Shown here: positions 1-11,411 of the stretch, piece after piece
How positions within the stretch are numbered: position 1 is the first letter of the stretch
Layout of the letters: each line of letters starts with the position of its first letter
Source of the DNA: Gyromitra esculenta
Lineage: Eukaryota > Ascomycota > Pezizomycetes > Pezizales > Discinaceae
Assembly: GCA_038503075.1 (NCBI GenBank)
Contig: JBCAML010000021.1
Span: forward strand, 248,001 to 312,000
Direction of reading: 5' to 3'
Length of the DNA: 64,000 nt
Program-made: the position numbers and the translations under genes
Notes under the pieces: model-generated
The model's input: the letters and a program-made list of their open reading frames with translations, nothing else
Databases searched by the model: none
What the model was told of the DNA's origin: nothing

Positions 1-98
1 AAATTTTGTACGACATATCAAGCTTGGATAAATAGCAACTATTAACCAACAAAAGTCACTCTTGATTAACAAGTATCTAGTACTAAGGGAATGGCTGC

Positions 99-333
99 AC
101 TTAGGCGTTCATTAAATTCTGGGAAATGTGTCAACAGCCACATCCCGCCAACCACAACTCCAAATAGACAGAATCGATCAAATCGTGAGCCAATCTCCAC
201 TCCATAGCCAAATATATATAGTTGTGCCTAGCTATTATTATCTCTTCGTCGTTGTAGCTGATTTGGTTACTTTAAGGGGTGGCGCGCGCGCAGCTTGTCG
301 CGAGCTTTCCCAGCATTTAATGAACGCCTAAGT
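99..333. mobile_element. MITE-like element with 28-bp terminal inverted repeats
   Basis: The left arm (99-126) begins ACTTAGGCGTTCATTAAAT. The right arm (306-333) is its reverse complement with one mismatch in 28. The 235-bp unit has no transposase coding; an internal 67-codon open frame has no recognisable content. A GC-rich CGCGCGCGC run sits near 281-290. No clear target-site duplication is visible in the flanks, so the superfamily is not assigned. A non-autonomous DNA transposon is the simplest reading; a chance or structural foldback is less likely given the arm length. Confidence 0.7.
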
Positions 334-3292
334 AAAGCACCTGAAAGAGCCTACCTTCCCAGAATCCAATGCGGATACTCATCCAAATCTGAAAGGTAAT
401 GAACTGTACATTCCCCCCTCTCGTTCTACTAATAGCCAAAACCGTTAATCTACATCTAAGATCGAGCGTCGAAATATATAATGCCCAAAGTTTATTAGTT
501 CACCATAGGTAGCTATCTAGTTTCGGTCTTCTTGGTTGTCATAAAGAGTTAGTCATTTCTATTCACAAACCCTGAGAATTTAGCTATATTACCTTCAGAT
601 ATCTAGTACATAAACATTCGGCAACACTAAGTAATCGGTGTTCAAATTTCCAATATATTTTTGACATTGCTTTTGGATGCCTCGGAATTAACCAATTAAG
701 GTGTTGAATTATAGAATCGTTTAGAGTAGTCCAAGATCCTATCAAGCCTATTCTTTTTTGTCAACCAAAATTATTTTCATAAATCCTTAACATCATGCAT
801 ATGTATTCACATCTGAGATTTCCTCTTGCCTCCCCTTCGTGGTAAAAAAATACGTATCCGTCAAAATAACTTTTCGATTCTATTTACTCTAGAGAAGGGT
901 TGGAACCCTATGTTCGTTCCCGCAGAAAAGGGACTGGAGCGGAAAATTTCATAATACTCCTCGGATTTGGCATCCGTTTTGCCTCTGTCGATAGTCCCCA
1001 AGAAGGAAACAATCTCACCGATAGGTAGAGCTCGATAGCATATCCATAATTTTCGTCCGCGATAGAAGTAGACACTAACTATCATAGCAGCATCATCGAA
1101 GCTGGTCAGGAAATTGAGATATCTATCTTGCATAGAACAGCTTCGTTTTGAGATTTATGCAAATCTCCACCGAGTCCTTCGTACAATCATGCGATCAAAC
1201 AAGGTAAAGCTAATGAAACCGCTGCTGTGATACTTGGCTGTTGCTGTAGAGCCTCCAACATAGAGCAAAATACCCTGGTAGGAGATATCCTGCACTATTG
1301 GCTTATGGTATTCGACTGTTGTGGAAGTAGCCATGGAGTGTGCCGTTCATCCCGCCAGGGGGTAGTGGGGATGTAAGACCTTTAGAGCTTCTATTATAGC
1401 GGGAGCCGATTATCGGATTACCGTGAAAGATCATAAGTAAAGTGGCAAACGTCGAGATTGAGTGAGACACCTCGTTGATGGATTTTATACGAGTTGTATG
1501 CTGTGGAGTATGGTGGGGGAGAGGGAGATGGACAGCAGGATGGGTTGTATTTGTACCCAGCAAAAATAATTACTCATTGTCAAGGGAACCACCAAGCCAT
1601 AGGATGGGAGAGGTACACTTACGAATGTAGACGGGAAGACTATTGGGTGAAACTTTCGAAATAATTGGTGGATTCCTATAAGCTACACGCAAAGCAGAAT
1701 TTCAAAAGAAACTGCCGTGTTTGTGGTTTTCCAATGCTGATCGGCCACATACATGCTTTGTGTTTTGTGTTCATTAAACCTAGGTAAGAACCAAATTCAC
1801 CACCAGCGAGTGTTTCATGCGAACAATCATCCACGAAGCAAATCTCATCACAAATGACTAACCGTACCAAAATTCTTTAAAAGAGGATTAAATTACGATT
1901 AGTTCAAAGCAGAGATCCCTTATCAAAAAGATATACCAAGGCAATGATCCCAGTCCTAAGAATCGTATCGTGAATGGACTCGACTTCTTAGCTATATCAG
2001 TTCCGCTCTTGTCCCATTTTCGCGAGAAGTCCACGTATGGATCAACGCCATTGAGCCTCCCATCTGTCCAAAAAAAATAAAAAACCTAGTAGAGGACTAT
2101 TTTGTGAAGGTCACCCTCTCATCCTCATATCCCCTTTCCACCCACAACCATATGCGACGGCTAGCGTGACGTTTCTGCTAGATGTTCGACTCCAGAGCAA
2201 ATTCTCTCTGGGACGTACGCTGCATTCAAAGTAAGTACTTGGGACAAGCGTAACAGCGTCATCATCCTGTAGCCCAAATTTGATTTAAGCCAATCTCTAA
2301 AATGCGTAAATAAGAGCGATAGAAAACTGTTCGCCAAGCAGTTTAGGCATTTGGGTCGTCATTGCTTGATGGCCACGCAAGTGCCTTTTGCTCGGCTTCC
2401 GTTTCTTGGGTATCACGTCACTTATCTACATGGCAGTGGATCTACACATCTCCAATGCATGCGAGTAAAGTTCGAGGAACATTCGATCACTAACATTTTA
2501 ACTGCGAGGAACCGAGAGAAAAAGCCCTGATCACGTATTCGTCAGATAAAATCAAGGACAGTTCGCAGTGTAGGCTCCCCCGAATAATCTCGTCCGAATG
2601 ATGCCGTAGGTAGGGGTAAACAAAGTTTGGACAAACATTGGCGCGATCACCCGATGGATCCAAGCCTGTCAAAAAGCAGAGTGGGATGTAGGGATGGAGA
2701 TGCGGCACCGCATGCAAGGGCCAGAGCTAGTGATGCAGATCCGATACAAGGTACAAGGGTTAAATACGCCAAGACACAGGGCGGAAACCAGCCACATCGC
2801 ACCATTTCGCCACGCCAAGTCTCCCAGACTATGGCGTGGACGACCTTGTCCTCCTTCTTCGCACTTTCCCCCCACGTCTGTCCTCTGCGCGCCTTTGACG
2901 AACGCGGCTCTGCTCCACGACCAGCCACCACCACCTGCCCGCAGCTCTACCACCCCGTCCAGGTGCATCAACTCCCTGTTAAGGCACCTCACTAGGAGAT
3001 CTTCTAGCCAAACCTCTTTTGAACAGCTTCGTAGCTGTCTTCTCTCATTTCTACAGTCGTTGTTTGGAAGTCTTGTTCTTATTAGGTTCACCCAGTGAGT
3101 GCTACACTTTTAAGCCTCACTCGCCATCGCTGCTTTTTCCCGCTTTTCAGTCTTTGTTACCGCTGCTTCTCAATCCGAATTTCGTCCAATCTCTTCTTTT
3201 CAATCATCCTCTGGAATTTCGTATATTTCCTGTTCTTCTGCGTGGCGCTGAGTTCCTATTGGTCTTCTAGACCCTGTTTTAAGCCTCATCTC
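334..3292. other. Intergenic, no confident gene
   Basis: About 3 kb. It holds one minor open frame on the minus strand (861-1133, listed separately) and several mutually overlapping open frames around 2.63-3.1 kb that show no protein-like pattern. From about 2.83 to 3.29 kb the plus strand becomes pyrimidine-rich (runs of CT and TTC), as is common in fungal promoters and leaders just upstream of a start codon. This is probably the promoter and 5' leader of the Ral2-like gene. Confidence 0.6.
861..1133 (-). CDS. Small hypothetical ORF (90 aa), doubtful
   Basis: An ATG-initiated open frame of 90 codons. Its aromatic-rich middle segment (YFYRGRKLWICYRALPIG) looks more protein-like than its surroundings. 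I do not recognise a family and see no supporting splice structure or neighbour. It could be a decayed gene or transposon fragment, or a chance ORF; frames of this size are expected by chance in 64 kb. Confidence 0.15.
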   Translation of the reverse strand: MQDRYLNFLTSFDDAAMIVSVYFYRGRKLWICYRALPIGEIVSFLGTIDRGKTDAKSEEYYEIFRSSPFSAGTNIGFQPFSRVNRIEKLF

Positions 3293-6055
3293 ATGTCTTT
3301 ACAGCCACCCTCAACACCCGGACAAAACAATCATCCTCCGATTAACAGCATTTTTGCGTCTAGAGGAAACTCATCAAACATCCCTTTCACTTCTCCAAGA
3401 TCAATATCGATGCAGATGCCATCACCAGACAAAAACGGCCTTCAGGCCAGGAAGCGGTTTGTTGACGGCGGAGGTGCTGAGGACGGTAATGGCGCAATTT
3501 ATAGATCAGTTGCTTATAGGACAGAAGGTTTGTTCAAGTTTTCGGGTGATTTTTTCTCCATATTTCTATTTGGTCAAATTTTGGTGATTCTTGCAGTAAA
3601 AGACTTGTTTGTGTAGAAAAGCGGGAGTTACCAGGTGTGCATGAAGCGAGTACTAACTTCGGCGAGTGCAGGAGCCCGTCTTGCATGCCTTGTCAATGCA
3701 TCGGTTACTGTCTGTGGTGATAATGCGATCTATGCGTTTGGCGGATTCGACCAGTATACTGATGAAGGTATCTTCTTCCTCTACTAAGTTGTGTGATGGC
3801 TGTTGTCTACGGCGATGGTAGATTGCGGGGAATTTCGAGAAAGATTGCTCACTCTTCGTTGAACAGTGTACAACCACGTGTTGAAATTGGACCTGCATAC
3901 ATACACGTGGACGTTGGTCGATAACTATGGTGACATCCCGAGTGTTAGGATGGGTATGTTGTGATCCCAGCCTTATCTATTACTTTTTTCGTATCGATCA
4001 CGTTCTTGGCACTTCGGAATACCCAATGTGATTTCAGAATGTTGCGATGCTAGGCATCGTTGTCTTTCAAATTCGCTAGTTAGGAATAGCCGAGATCCGA
4101 GCTACCGATTTCCAGGTTCTTAGCCATGCCTTTCTTCCGCTTGCTGATGGTTTCTGTCGGATCTAGGTCACACAACCACTTACTGGCGAGATAACAAGCT
4201 TGTCATCTTTGGCGGCGAGAATGAGCACCGAATGTTCCTCTCCGATGTTTACATATTCGATATCTCCACAGCTACTTGGTCTCAGCCAGTTGTTGAAGGT
4301 CATCCTCCCTGTGGCCGATCCCGGCATGCTGTTGTTCTCCACGAAGATAAGCTCTTTATCTTGGGGGGCATTCACAATAATCCTAATGGGAACTTCGAAC
4401 CGGAAGAAGACAACGACTACAATCCGCAAGAAGTTCTCGATGATATATGCTTTCTCGACTTGAAAACCATGACCTGGAGCAAAAGTTGGAGATGGATTGC
4501 AAGGTTCGATCATCAGGCCTGGGTTCGGGATGGTAAGCTATGGGTTTTTGGTGGGATGGGAAAGGAAATGGACCGTACAGGGGAATTGATCTCCTTAGAT
4601 CTCAATCATCCATCATTTGCACGCACAGAGACAAACCAGATGGGCTATGCCACCAGGCAAGCCGGCGCCGGCGATGAACCTACGGTTGGCCAAAGCCGTG
4701 TCCTTCGTTCCCATCGTCCCTATGGGCCAAATTCCCCGCGACCTTTAGTTAGTTCCCGACGAAATACTCCTCCACCGAGGAAGCAAGCTGTCCCAGCAGC
4801 CACTTCCTCGATTAAATTTTTGTGGGGTCGTGATATCCCATCAGAGGCCCATGGGACACATTTCCATCATATGTGCGGCAATTCCCTGCTGGATTTCGTA
4901 ACCTCCGCAAACACAATCCATCCATCAGAGACCGGCCTCTGCGCACTGGACCTCAACGAAATGACCTGGCGCAAGATGGCTGATGGTCCAGATATCTTTG
5001 GAGGTGGAGAATGGAGATGGCATTATCTAGCTACATCACCAAACAGTACTATGGCTTATTTGCTCGGATGCCCTACTCATGAAGAAGATCTAGGACTAGG
5101 CGAAGGTGAAGAGTATCTATCGGACGTTCTTCCAATAGATCTCAGCAGGCTTGGGATACATGACAATCAGAAACACGGTGAAAGTCCAAAGAATGGAATG
5201 CTTGGGTGGGATCTGGCAAAAGTTTTTGACAGACACGATACGGATACCGGTGCAGACTTCGTTATCAGAGCGATGAAAGATGAAGCAGCCGAGGGTGATG
5301 AATGGGACATGAGTGGCGTCTGGGGAAGGAACGTCAATTCTAACAGTCCCATGCCCACGGGAGACGATGATGACCTACCACCAGAGCAAGTGATGGGGCC
5401 ACCTATCAAGATACATAAACTTATACTACTCGCTAGGTGGCCGCACTTTGGTACCATGTATAATGCACAAATGCGAGAGTTCCACCGTGGCAGCCTCTAC
5501 CTCCCCGAGCCTTATACAGTTGTGAGAGCTTTTCTGTATTTCTTATACACGGATTCCATTGCCACATCACCTTATTGTCCTAGTCTGTCAACTGTTGCCG
5601 GCCTTCTTGTCATGGCAAACATCTACAACATGCAACGCCTTCGCACCCTTTCCCTGAACCGGCTCTTCGCCGAACTTGACATTGAGTCCGCCGCCGTTGT
5701 ATGGGAAAAGGCTGGCGTAGCTGGTGAAGAAGGGCTTCGAAAAAAAGCGGCCAGGTTTGCCTTGACCTTCTGGGGTCGCATTGTTAGAACGATGGGGTTC
5801 AGAAGATTAAGCAAGAGAAGTGTCATGGAACTCTGTGAAGAGACTGATGTAGAAGGTAGAGTCCTTGGTGGGGATGAGTTGGGGGCTGTCGGAGCGGTTG
5901 ATGGGAGCGATATATTTGGGAACGTCTATAAAGGCGGTATTGGGTTTGGCGGGCATGGTGGCATAGCAGTTAGGCGGAAGAGAGCGAGGGATATGGGTGG
6001 CGATGATGAGGATGTGTTAGATGGGGATGGGGATGAGGATGAGGAGATGGGTTGA
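3293..6055 (+). CDS. Kelch-repeat/BTB protein, Ral2-like Ras-pathway regulator (4 exons)
   Basis: Inferred exons are 3293-3527, 3672-3767, 3868 (or 3867)-3953 and 4167-6055, joining in frame to about 768 aa. The start is the first ATG of the exon-1 frame after a pyrimidine-rich leader. Residues 1-78 are low-complexity. Kelch blades follow, visible as AIYAFGGF, LVIFGGEN, LFILGG and LWVFGGMG, each followed by a YxxDxxTxTW-type strand. A disordered Pro/Arg linker (about 298-350) interrupts the propeller. About residues 550-687 form a BTB-like domain with a BACK-like helical tail (KIHKLILLARWPHF, then YLPEPYTVVRAFLYFLYTD). The C-terminus is basic, then strongly acidic (DDEDVLDGDGDEDEE). Kelch N-terminal to BTB is the layout of fission-yeast Ral2, an activator of Ras1, and its fungal relatives; LZTR1 in animals is analogous. 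The kelch/BTB call is firm and the Ral2 assignment is from family knowledge. Introns are 144, about 99 and 213 bp. Confidence 0.88.
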
Positions 6056-6494
6056 ATCGACGCGTGGTAAAGCATGGGAATAATGGTTTTGTTACTTTAC
6101 TGGTGGTGTGGTGCTGGTGGAGTATTGGTTTGAGTTTCACTAATCTAGTTTGTATTCTCTCATTTTTATTATTATGCATTACTTTCTGGCATCGGATGAA
6201 GCATGTAGAACGGCAGCAACAAAGTTGGTTCTTGTATTGTCTTCCTATTTCAGTATTTACTTTTCTTTCTTCCCCTCTCAACATTTCTTCATGACGGCGT
6301 ACTGTGCTAGTTGTTAGTTTTTTCTTTTATTTTCTCCTGGGTAGGGCACGGGGCTTTGGCTAAGTTTGGATTTGGGAGTCGTGGATTTGGATGGAACAGA
6401 AACGAAATAAAACCCCATGCATCAAACGGGACACTTGGAGAATGATCAGTTGTGACGGGTGATTTTGAGGAATGTAAATCCACCTCACTAACTA
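6056..6494. other. 3' flank of the Ral2-like gene
   Basis: T-rich sequence directly after the stop (for example TTTTTTCTTTTATTTT near 6318-6335), consistent with a 3' UTR and polyadenylation region. No gene seen. Confidence 0.5.
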
Positions 6495-6868
6495 CAGTAC
6501 AATCGCCCTATAAGAATATTTGGCTTATTAGAGTACTGGTGATGGAACAGAGATATTTTGTATGGAGAAATAAGAATATCACTGTAGAATATCCTTATAG
6601 GAAGTGAGTGGGATATCTGAGAACCTTTCAAATACGGATAAAAGTAGGACAAGAACTGTTACAAAATACTCCCTCCAAGCATAATTTAGGGTATCAAGTA
6701 AAAATACACGTTCCTAGGTTCCTCGAGCCCTTCATTACCACATCTATTTTGTGGGAGCTATCCTGGTCTGAATATATTGGCGCATACATGGCATTTCCCG
6801 TAAGAATATCCGCTCTATAAGAATACAGTTTCTGGCCCTGATTGTATTCTTATAGGGTGATTGTACTG
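6495..6868. mobile_element. 374-bp MITE, TA target duplication, pogo/Tc1-mariner-like ends
   Basis: The left end reads CAGTACAATCGCCCTATAAG and continues AATA. The right end is its reverse complement with a single mismatch over 24 bp. The element is bounded by TA at 6493-6494 and 6869-6870, the target duplication of Tc1/mariner/pogo elements. The octamer TAAGAATA occurs at 6511, 6571, 6801 and 6818, and inverted at 6845. Positions 6815-6826 and 6844-6855 form a perfect 12-bp hairpin inside the right end. There is no transposase coding, so the element is non-autonomous. The internal repeats could be transposase-binding sites (inference). Confidence 0.88.
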
Positions 6869-9800
6869 TACACGGAAACTATTTCATAGTAGCTTTTTAG
6901 ACTACCTTCGGCTGCTCGCGTAAAGCGTTATAGCAACAAGGTACATGTAGCTGTGATTTCCGGTAAACATGAACGATAGTGGGCCAAGCATCTTGTGGAT
7001 CTAAATAAAAAAAATCCGGGTGTCAGCCTTACGCTCAAATCCAACAACGGAAGCGGGAGAGGTCCCGATAGGTACAAATTTGTAGCCCGACAGTCCCAGA
7101 GCACTTTGATGATCTTGGGGACGCTGCCAGATATCTTGTTGGCCGCCAATTCTTTCCTTCTCCCTTCGCTGTGGGCAGCTTCTATGGACACCACACGCGT
7201 TCTCGCGTGACTAAAATGACGTGTAGGCTATAAAACTTGCATACCCAAGTGCAAAGACCTGATCTTTGGCATCGTATTACTTTAGTCGGAACGGGGCTAC
7301 CCACAATCGTGAAAACATTACATACTGCGGTTCTTCAAACTCACCAGGCCCTTGAAACACAGATACCGGATCATGGGGGAATAAGCCGTCTGGAATTCCC
7401 GGTAGACACAAGGCTGTACACGAACCCTCTCATCTATTCTCAGCTAACCAAGTTCATCTGGTGGCAGACACATGCACAACATGACCCAAAATTCCGTCGT
7501 CTCGAGATGCTTTTAAAACACTTGGCTCGTGCCCAGCCCTACGTACCACTGGCAATCAGAGCTGTTTTGCTTCCAGAGATAGGAACTTGGTGGACTTCTT
7601 CGGCAGGAGCCGCGGAGCGAAGCGATGTGCTTGAACGTGTTTCTCTTGGAAGCTCATCTCGCAGCTTAAAATCCTCAGACTCTTCCTAGCCGCCACACTA
7701 ACGGGTGGTAATAGGAGGTCTACGTGTATTTCCAGGAAATAGCCCGCGCGAATCCCCTATTGGCTACACGTGCTGAAATCTAGTCCCTACAGCCTTTCTC
7801 CCCAATCCAGAAGTACTAACGCTAGTTCTATGATTGTGCTGCCGGTGCAGCTGTCATACAACCAACATTCCTCACATACGAGAAATACGTTTGATTTCAG
7901 GGTCGCTTATGATAACACGATGTAATTTCGACTAAAATGCCTTGGAGTTTTTTCAGAACTTTTGGTGGGCCACCAGCCCCTCATCAGCCATATACCTTGG
8001 CGCTTCTCCTGTTCCGCTAGCTTATCGGTAGCGCCATTAAGAAGGCTGTAGCGCTTGCATAAACGCTTCCTAGTTGCCCAAACCCGCCCATGCAGACGCC
8101 AATAGGACATCGATCATCATGATTCTCCTGCTAAGGTACTCATACCGCCCAGAAATACATTCTCCCCAAGGCCCCAGAATCAGGCAATTACCCAAATCTT
8201 TCTCACGAACGTAAACTGTCAGTACACAATGTTATCCATTGCTTTGGTATCAAATATATGCGAAAATCGGATGTCGAGTGATGATCAATGATGAAATTAT
8301 CAAATTTGATCCGATGTGAATCAGAAGCGTAGACAAGCTAGAGTCAGACCCCCGGTTACATGTAAAGTAGTTCTGAAATCCCAACCGTGTAACTTCCCCT
8401 ACCTCGCGGTTTATCTTTAACACTGAAGAATCGATGAGTAATTAGAAATAGCTTATTACGTTTTCCCAGAAAACGTATCGATGCAGGACGCGTTACGCAC
8501 AAGCGTTTCCCAAGGATCGCTTGTTGAGTAATAGGCAACCCGGATTCATGGTTATAGTCACAAAATTTTTTTTCTTCTTCTTGCCTGCATTCGACATTTT
8601 CGAGGTCAAAGCCTTTAAATGTTTTGGAAGTGTAACTACTACAAAAACAGCAGTTGTGATCTGCCTCAAGCTTTGGTAGCTGATCGGATACCCTGGTGGA
8701 TCAGTGGTGGATTGCTCGGATGTTTTGTTGTCTGCCGTGCGAGGCTGCAGCCTCCTCGGTGCTCGGATTCTTAGGGGCCTAATTACAGATTGCATATCGG
8801 AATAGGTTTACGGGAAGGTTACTGACTATTAATAAAGTGTATGTAGATTAGTATAATAGAGTACAATCTCTATGATAACATACCAACAGCACACACGCAC
8901 AGCGGACTAAGGGGAGGTTTGAGGTAGAGTAATTTTAATATTTCTAGGCGTGTATCTTCTTCCCATTTTCGGCCAGTTGTCGCCATCAAACAGCTGCAAC
9001 TCACGCCGCTTCGTTCGATGTTTTGGCGTGTGGTCAGATATTGCCAGCTAATACGGTATGCCTTTCTTTCTTTCATGCGTTTCGTACCCTACGGTACGTG
9101 AGACAGGTAGTCATTCCCAAGCCAACTGGTATATCTACACTCCGATTGGAGTAACTGGACACGGAATATTCCTACAAAAACCCCAAAGAGAGGTTCGGAT
9201 AGATACCTCGGCTTATATAGCGGAAATGGCGTGAGACTGAGTAAACAGACGATTTAATCTTAAGGTTGGCTCGCTGCCCCTGTCAGCACATTTCACTTAC
9301 CTGCTATTGGCCAGTTTGGCGTACCCATAAAACTGTTACCATATTATAAATAATTCAAAGGATTTAGGGCATGAAGAACATGTGTTCAACTACGCACAGT
9401 TGGCACGAAATATATGTATGGCACCGCTTTATCAAAGCTATTTACCCAGGGAACGGGCATGGAGTCTTATGTAGGCAAGGATCATCTCCAAATACGAAAG
9501 AAAAATCGCTGGGACCCAGCAGCCGGTTCTCGCTTCCGACCCGTAGGACAGACCTCGGAGGTGCTGTTTGCTGGGATATCTAAATAATCGAAAGCTTAGC
9601 CTCGCCCGTTGGGAGTTTGTAATTCGGAGACTAAAACGCTTAAAAGGTGCATGGACGGCGCACACACATAAGGACAGAAAATCCGTGGTATGTGTTGTCC
9701 GGTAGGGAGCACCCTTGAAAATTTACGTAGCTGGAACCTTGGGGGAATACATACGTTGAGGCTTTTGCCAGTGCGGCAGTATTAACATTGGCCACGAACA

Positions 9801-9976
9801 CACGAGTGTATCCTAGAAAAAAATAATAATTCTCGGGACTTCCCTCTAAAAAGAAAAAGGGATTATATCATATTTCCCCTTATACGTCTGTGAAAACTTA
9901 AGCGTTTTAAGTTTAGGGTTTCAACTGTAGACAACGCTCTCTGTATGAACCTGCTCTGCTGGTATCAAACCACCTA

Positions 9977-9984
9977 TCACGTGA
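9977..9984. promoter_or_regulatory. TCACGTGA E-box-type palindrome
   Basis: A perfect 8-bp palindrome TCACGTGA containing CACGTG, the core site of bHLH regulators in fungi. It lies 28 bp upstream of a strong TATA box. Identical octamers occur at 10512-10519 and 29036-29043. Confidence 0.35.
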
Positions 9985-10011
9985 TCGTACCAGGGAGGAG
10001 ACTAGGTACTG

Positions 10012-10019
10012 TATAAAAG
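10012..10019 (+). promoter_or_regulatory. TATA-box-like TATAAAAG without an evident gene
   Basis: TATAAAAGG followed by GC-rich sequence (GCCCGGG), about 30 bp downstream of an E-box. It looks like a complete core promoter. The first downstream ATGs (near 10143 and 10155) open frames of only 4-5 codons, and the next ATG opens a frame of about 61 codons ending at 10414. The product, if any, is unknown and could be non-coding. Confidence 0.3.
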
Positions 10020-11356
10020 GGCCCGGGAGTTAATTTTAATCTCCACCTAGGTTGCGCCGCATATCATTCATTATACGTCAGTTCTTAACCTCACTGACGG
10101 GACGAGTCTCAAAGCCTTCAGATCCTGGGCAGAGATAGACCGATGCCTCAACAATGAGAGTTCGCTAGTTTCAATCCATTCCAGCTGGCCACGTAAAATA
10201 AAAACTTTAGCAGGGTGGGTGATACTTGATGGACAAGGGGAAATGCTTGTGGCTAACCATTACATCCTATAGGATCAGGGCCGTGATATACCAAATCTTA
10301 ACTGAAGAAATTCTTCACCGAAAACTTGCTTCTGTCTTCTCTGATCCCTATCGCGGCTGTTTGACGCGGGTGGCGGATTCGATGCCCATTGCCTATGGGA
10401 TGCAGGCAGGATAGGATGCCTACGTGGTTTTGTCGACAACTGAAACTCATTTGCCTGACCCACGCGTTTGGATGCCGGTATTCTTGCTTGAGCCACTGCC
10501 AGCCAAGCATATCACGTGACTAATCAATTGGACTTTGCTTGGACATGCACGAGGTCTTCGGTAGCAGCATGGGTTTCCCCATGGTATGAATCTGCAGATA
10601 GTCACTGTTGCTCGGGAACATATATGGTAATAATTATCCGAATGCCTGGCATGGTACTGGGTACCGCCCTTATGATTTTCGCATGGAGTCGTCTGATTCG
10701 ACGTTTTATTTCTAATCCCACATGGCTGTGGCCATTCAACGGTACAGGTGTTCTGCGTACATACATGAAATCTTTGATCCGAAATCTTTGCATCTTGGAA
10801 AGCCGGGACGTACCGACATGGGACGGCATGTAATGGGCGTATGGCCTTTCGTTCTTCAAGGAGAATAACACTTACCGAATAGCCAATCACGGTCTCTATT
10901 GGCCAGAATTTGGGGACTCAGTGGGGACTCAATGCTGTGGAGGAAGGCGGAGATTTTGCTAGATATGCGAGAGAGGGTCATGACTTTGAATTTCAGCAGC
11001 TACTCTACACACACGCTAAGTCTGGTGTTACCGTGGATATAATTTGGGTCGCCTTGCCTAGACCAAGACCCAGGATCTGAAGCTGTGCAGCGACAAGTCT
11101 TGTTTCGCGATCAGCACAACCAGAACAAAGCAGAGCGCCTGGTCAGTACGGTGCTGCTACTCTAGTCACATCCGAACCGAGTTCTGCCCCTTCCTCAAAA
11201 CCCCCTAGTCCACCCTTTACTCATGAACTTCCTTACCTGCTTAGCATCTGCAACCAGCCAGCACGCGCCCCAACACCACTATTGTGGGTATCCCAAGTAC
11301 CAGGTTCACGAATGCAAATCGCTGCTTTCTCATCGGTCACGGAATTCTGGAGCACT

Positions 11357-11362
11357 TATAAA
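11357..11362 (+). promoter_or_regulatory. TATA-like box 50 bp upstream of the glutamine-rich gene
   Basis: TATAAA in the context CACTTATAAACC, 50 bp before the ATG at 11412. Spacing is compatible with a short leader. Supported only by sequence and position. Confidence 0.3.
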
Positions 11363-11411
11363 CCTGCGGCCTGTGTTCGGTCGTGCCACCACCCTGGTGT
11401 AGAATGACATT

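Larger units (their letters stand above)
6871..11411. other. Intergenic, no confident gene
   Basis: 4.5 kb. A 150-codon open frame at 7237-7689 (+) lacks an early ATG and resembles no family known to me. Other frames are short. An E-box/TATA pair lies at 9977-10019 (listed separately). A second TCACGTGA palindrome is at 10512-10519, followed by an inverted CCAAT (ATTGG). From 11.15 kb the sequence is the promoter region of the next gene. Confidence 0.5.

Noticed and set aside
2627..3098. Several overlapping open frames on both strands upstream of the Ral2-like gene
   Set aside because: They overlap one another in different phases, show no domain or protein-like pattern and lie in the likely promoter and leader.
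7237..7689. 150-codon plus-strand frame
   Set aside because: No ATG near its start, no recognised family, no splice support; frames of this length are expected by chance a few times in 64 kb.
8860..8885. AGTACAATCTCTATGATAACA, resembling the end of the 6495 MITE
   Set aside because: No inverted partner was found downstream or upstream in the window; only the first ten bases match.
10516..10833. 105-codon plus-strand frame with overlapping minus-strand frames
   Set aside because: No domain, signal or splice evidence; both strands are open equally, which suggests chance.
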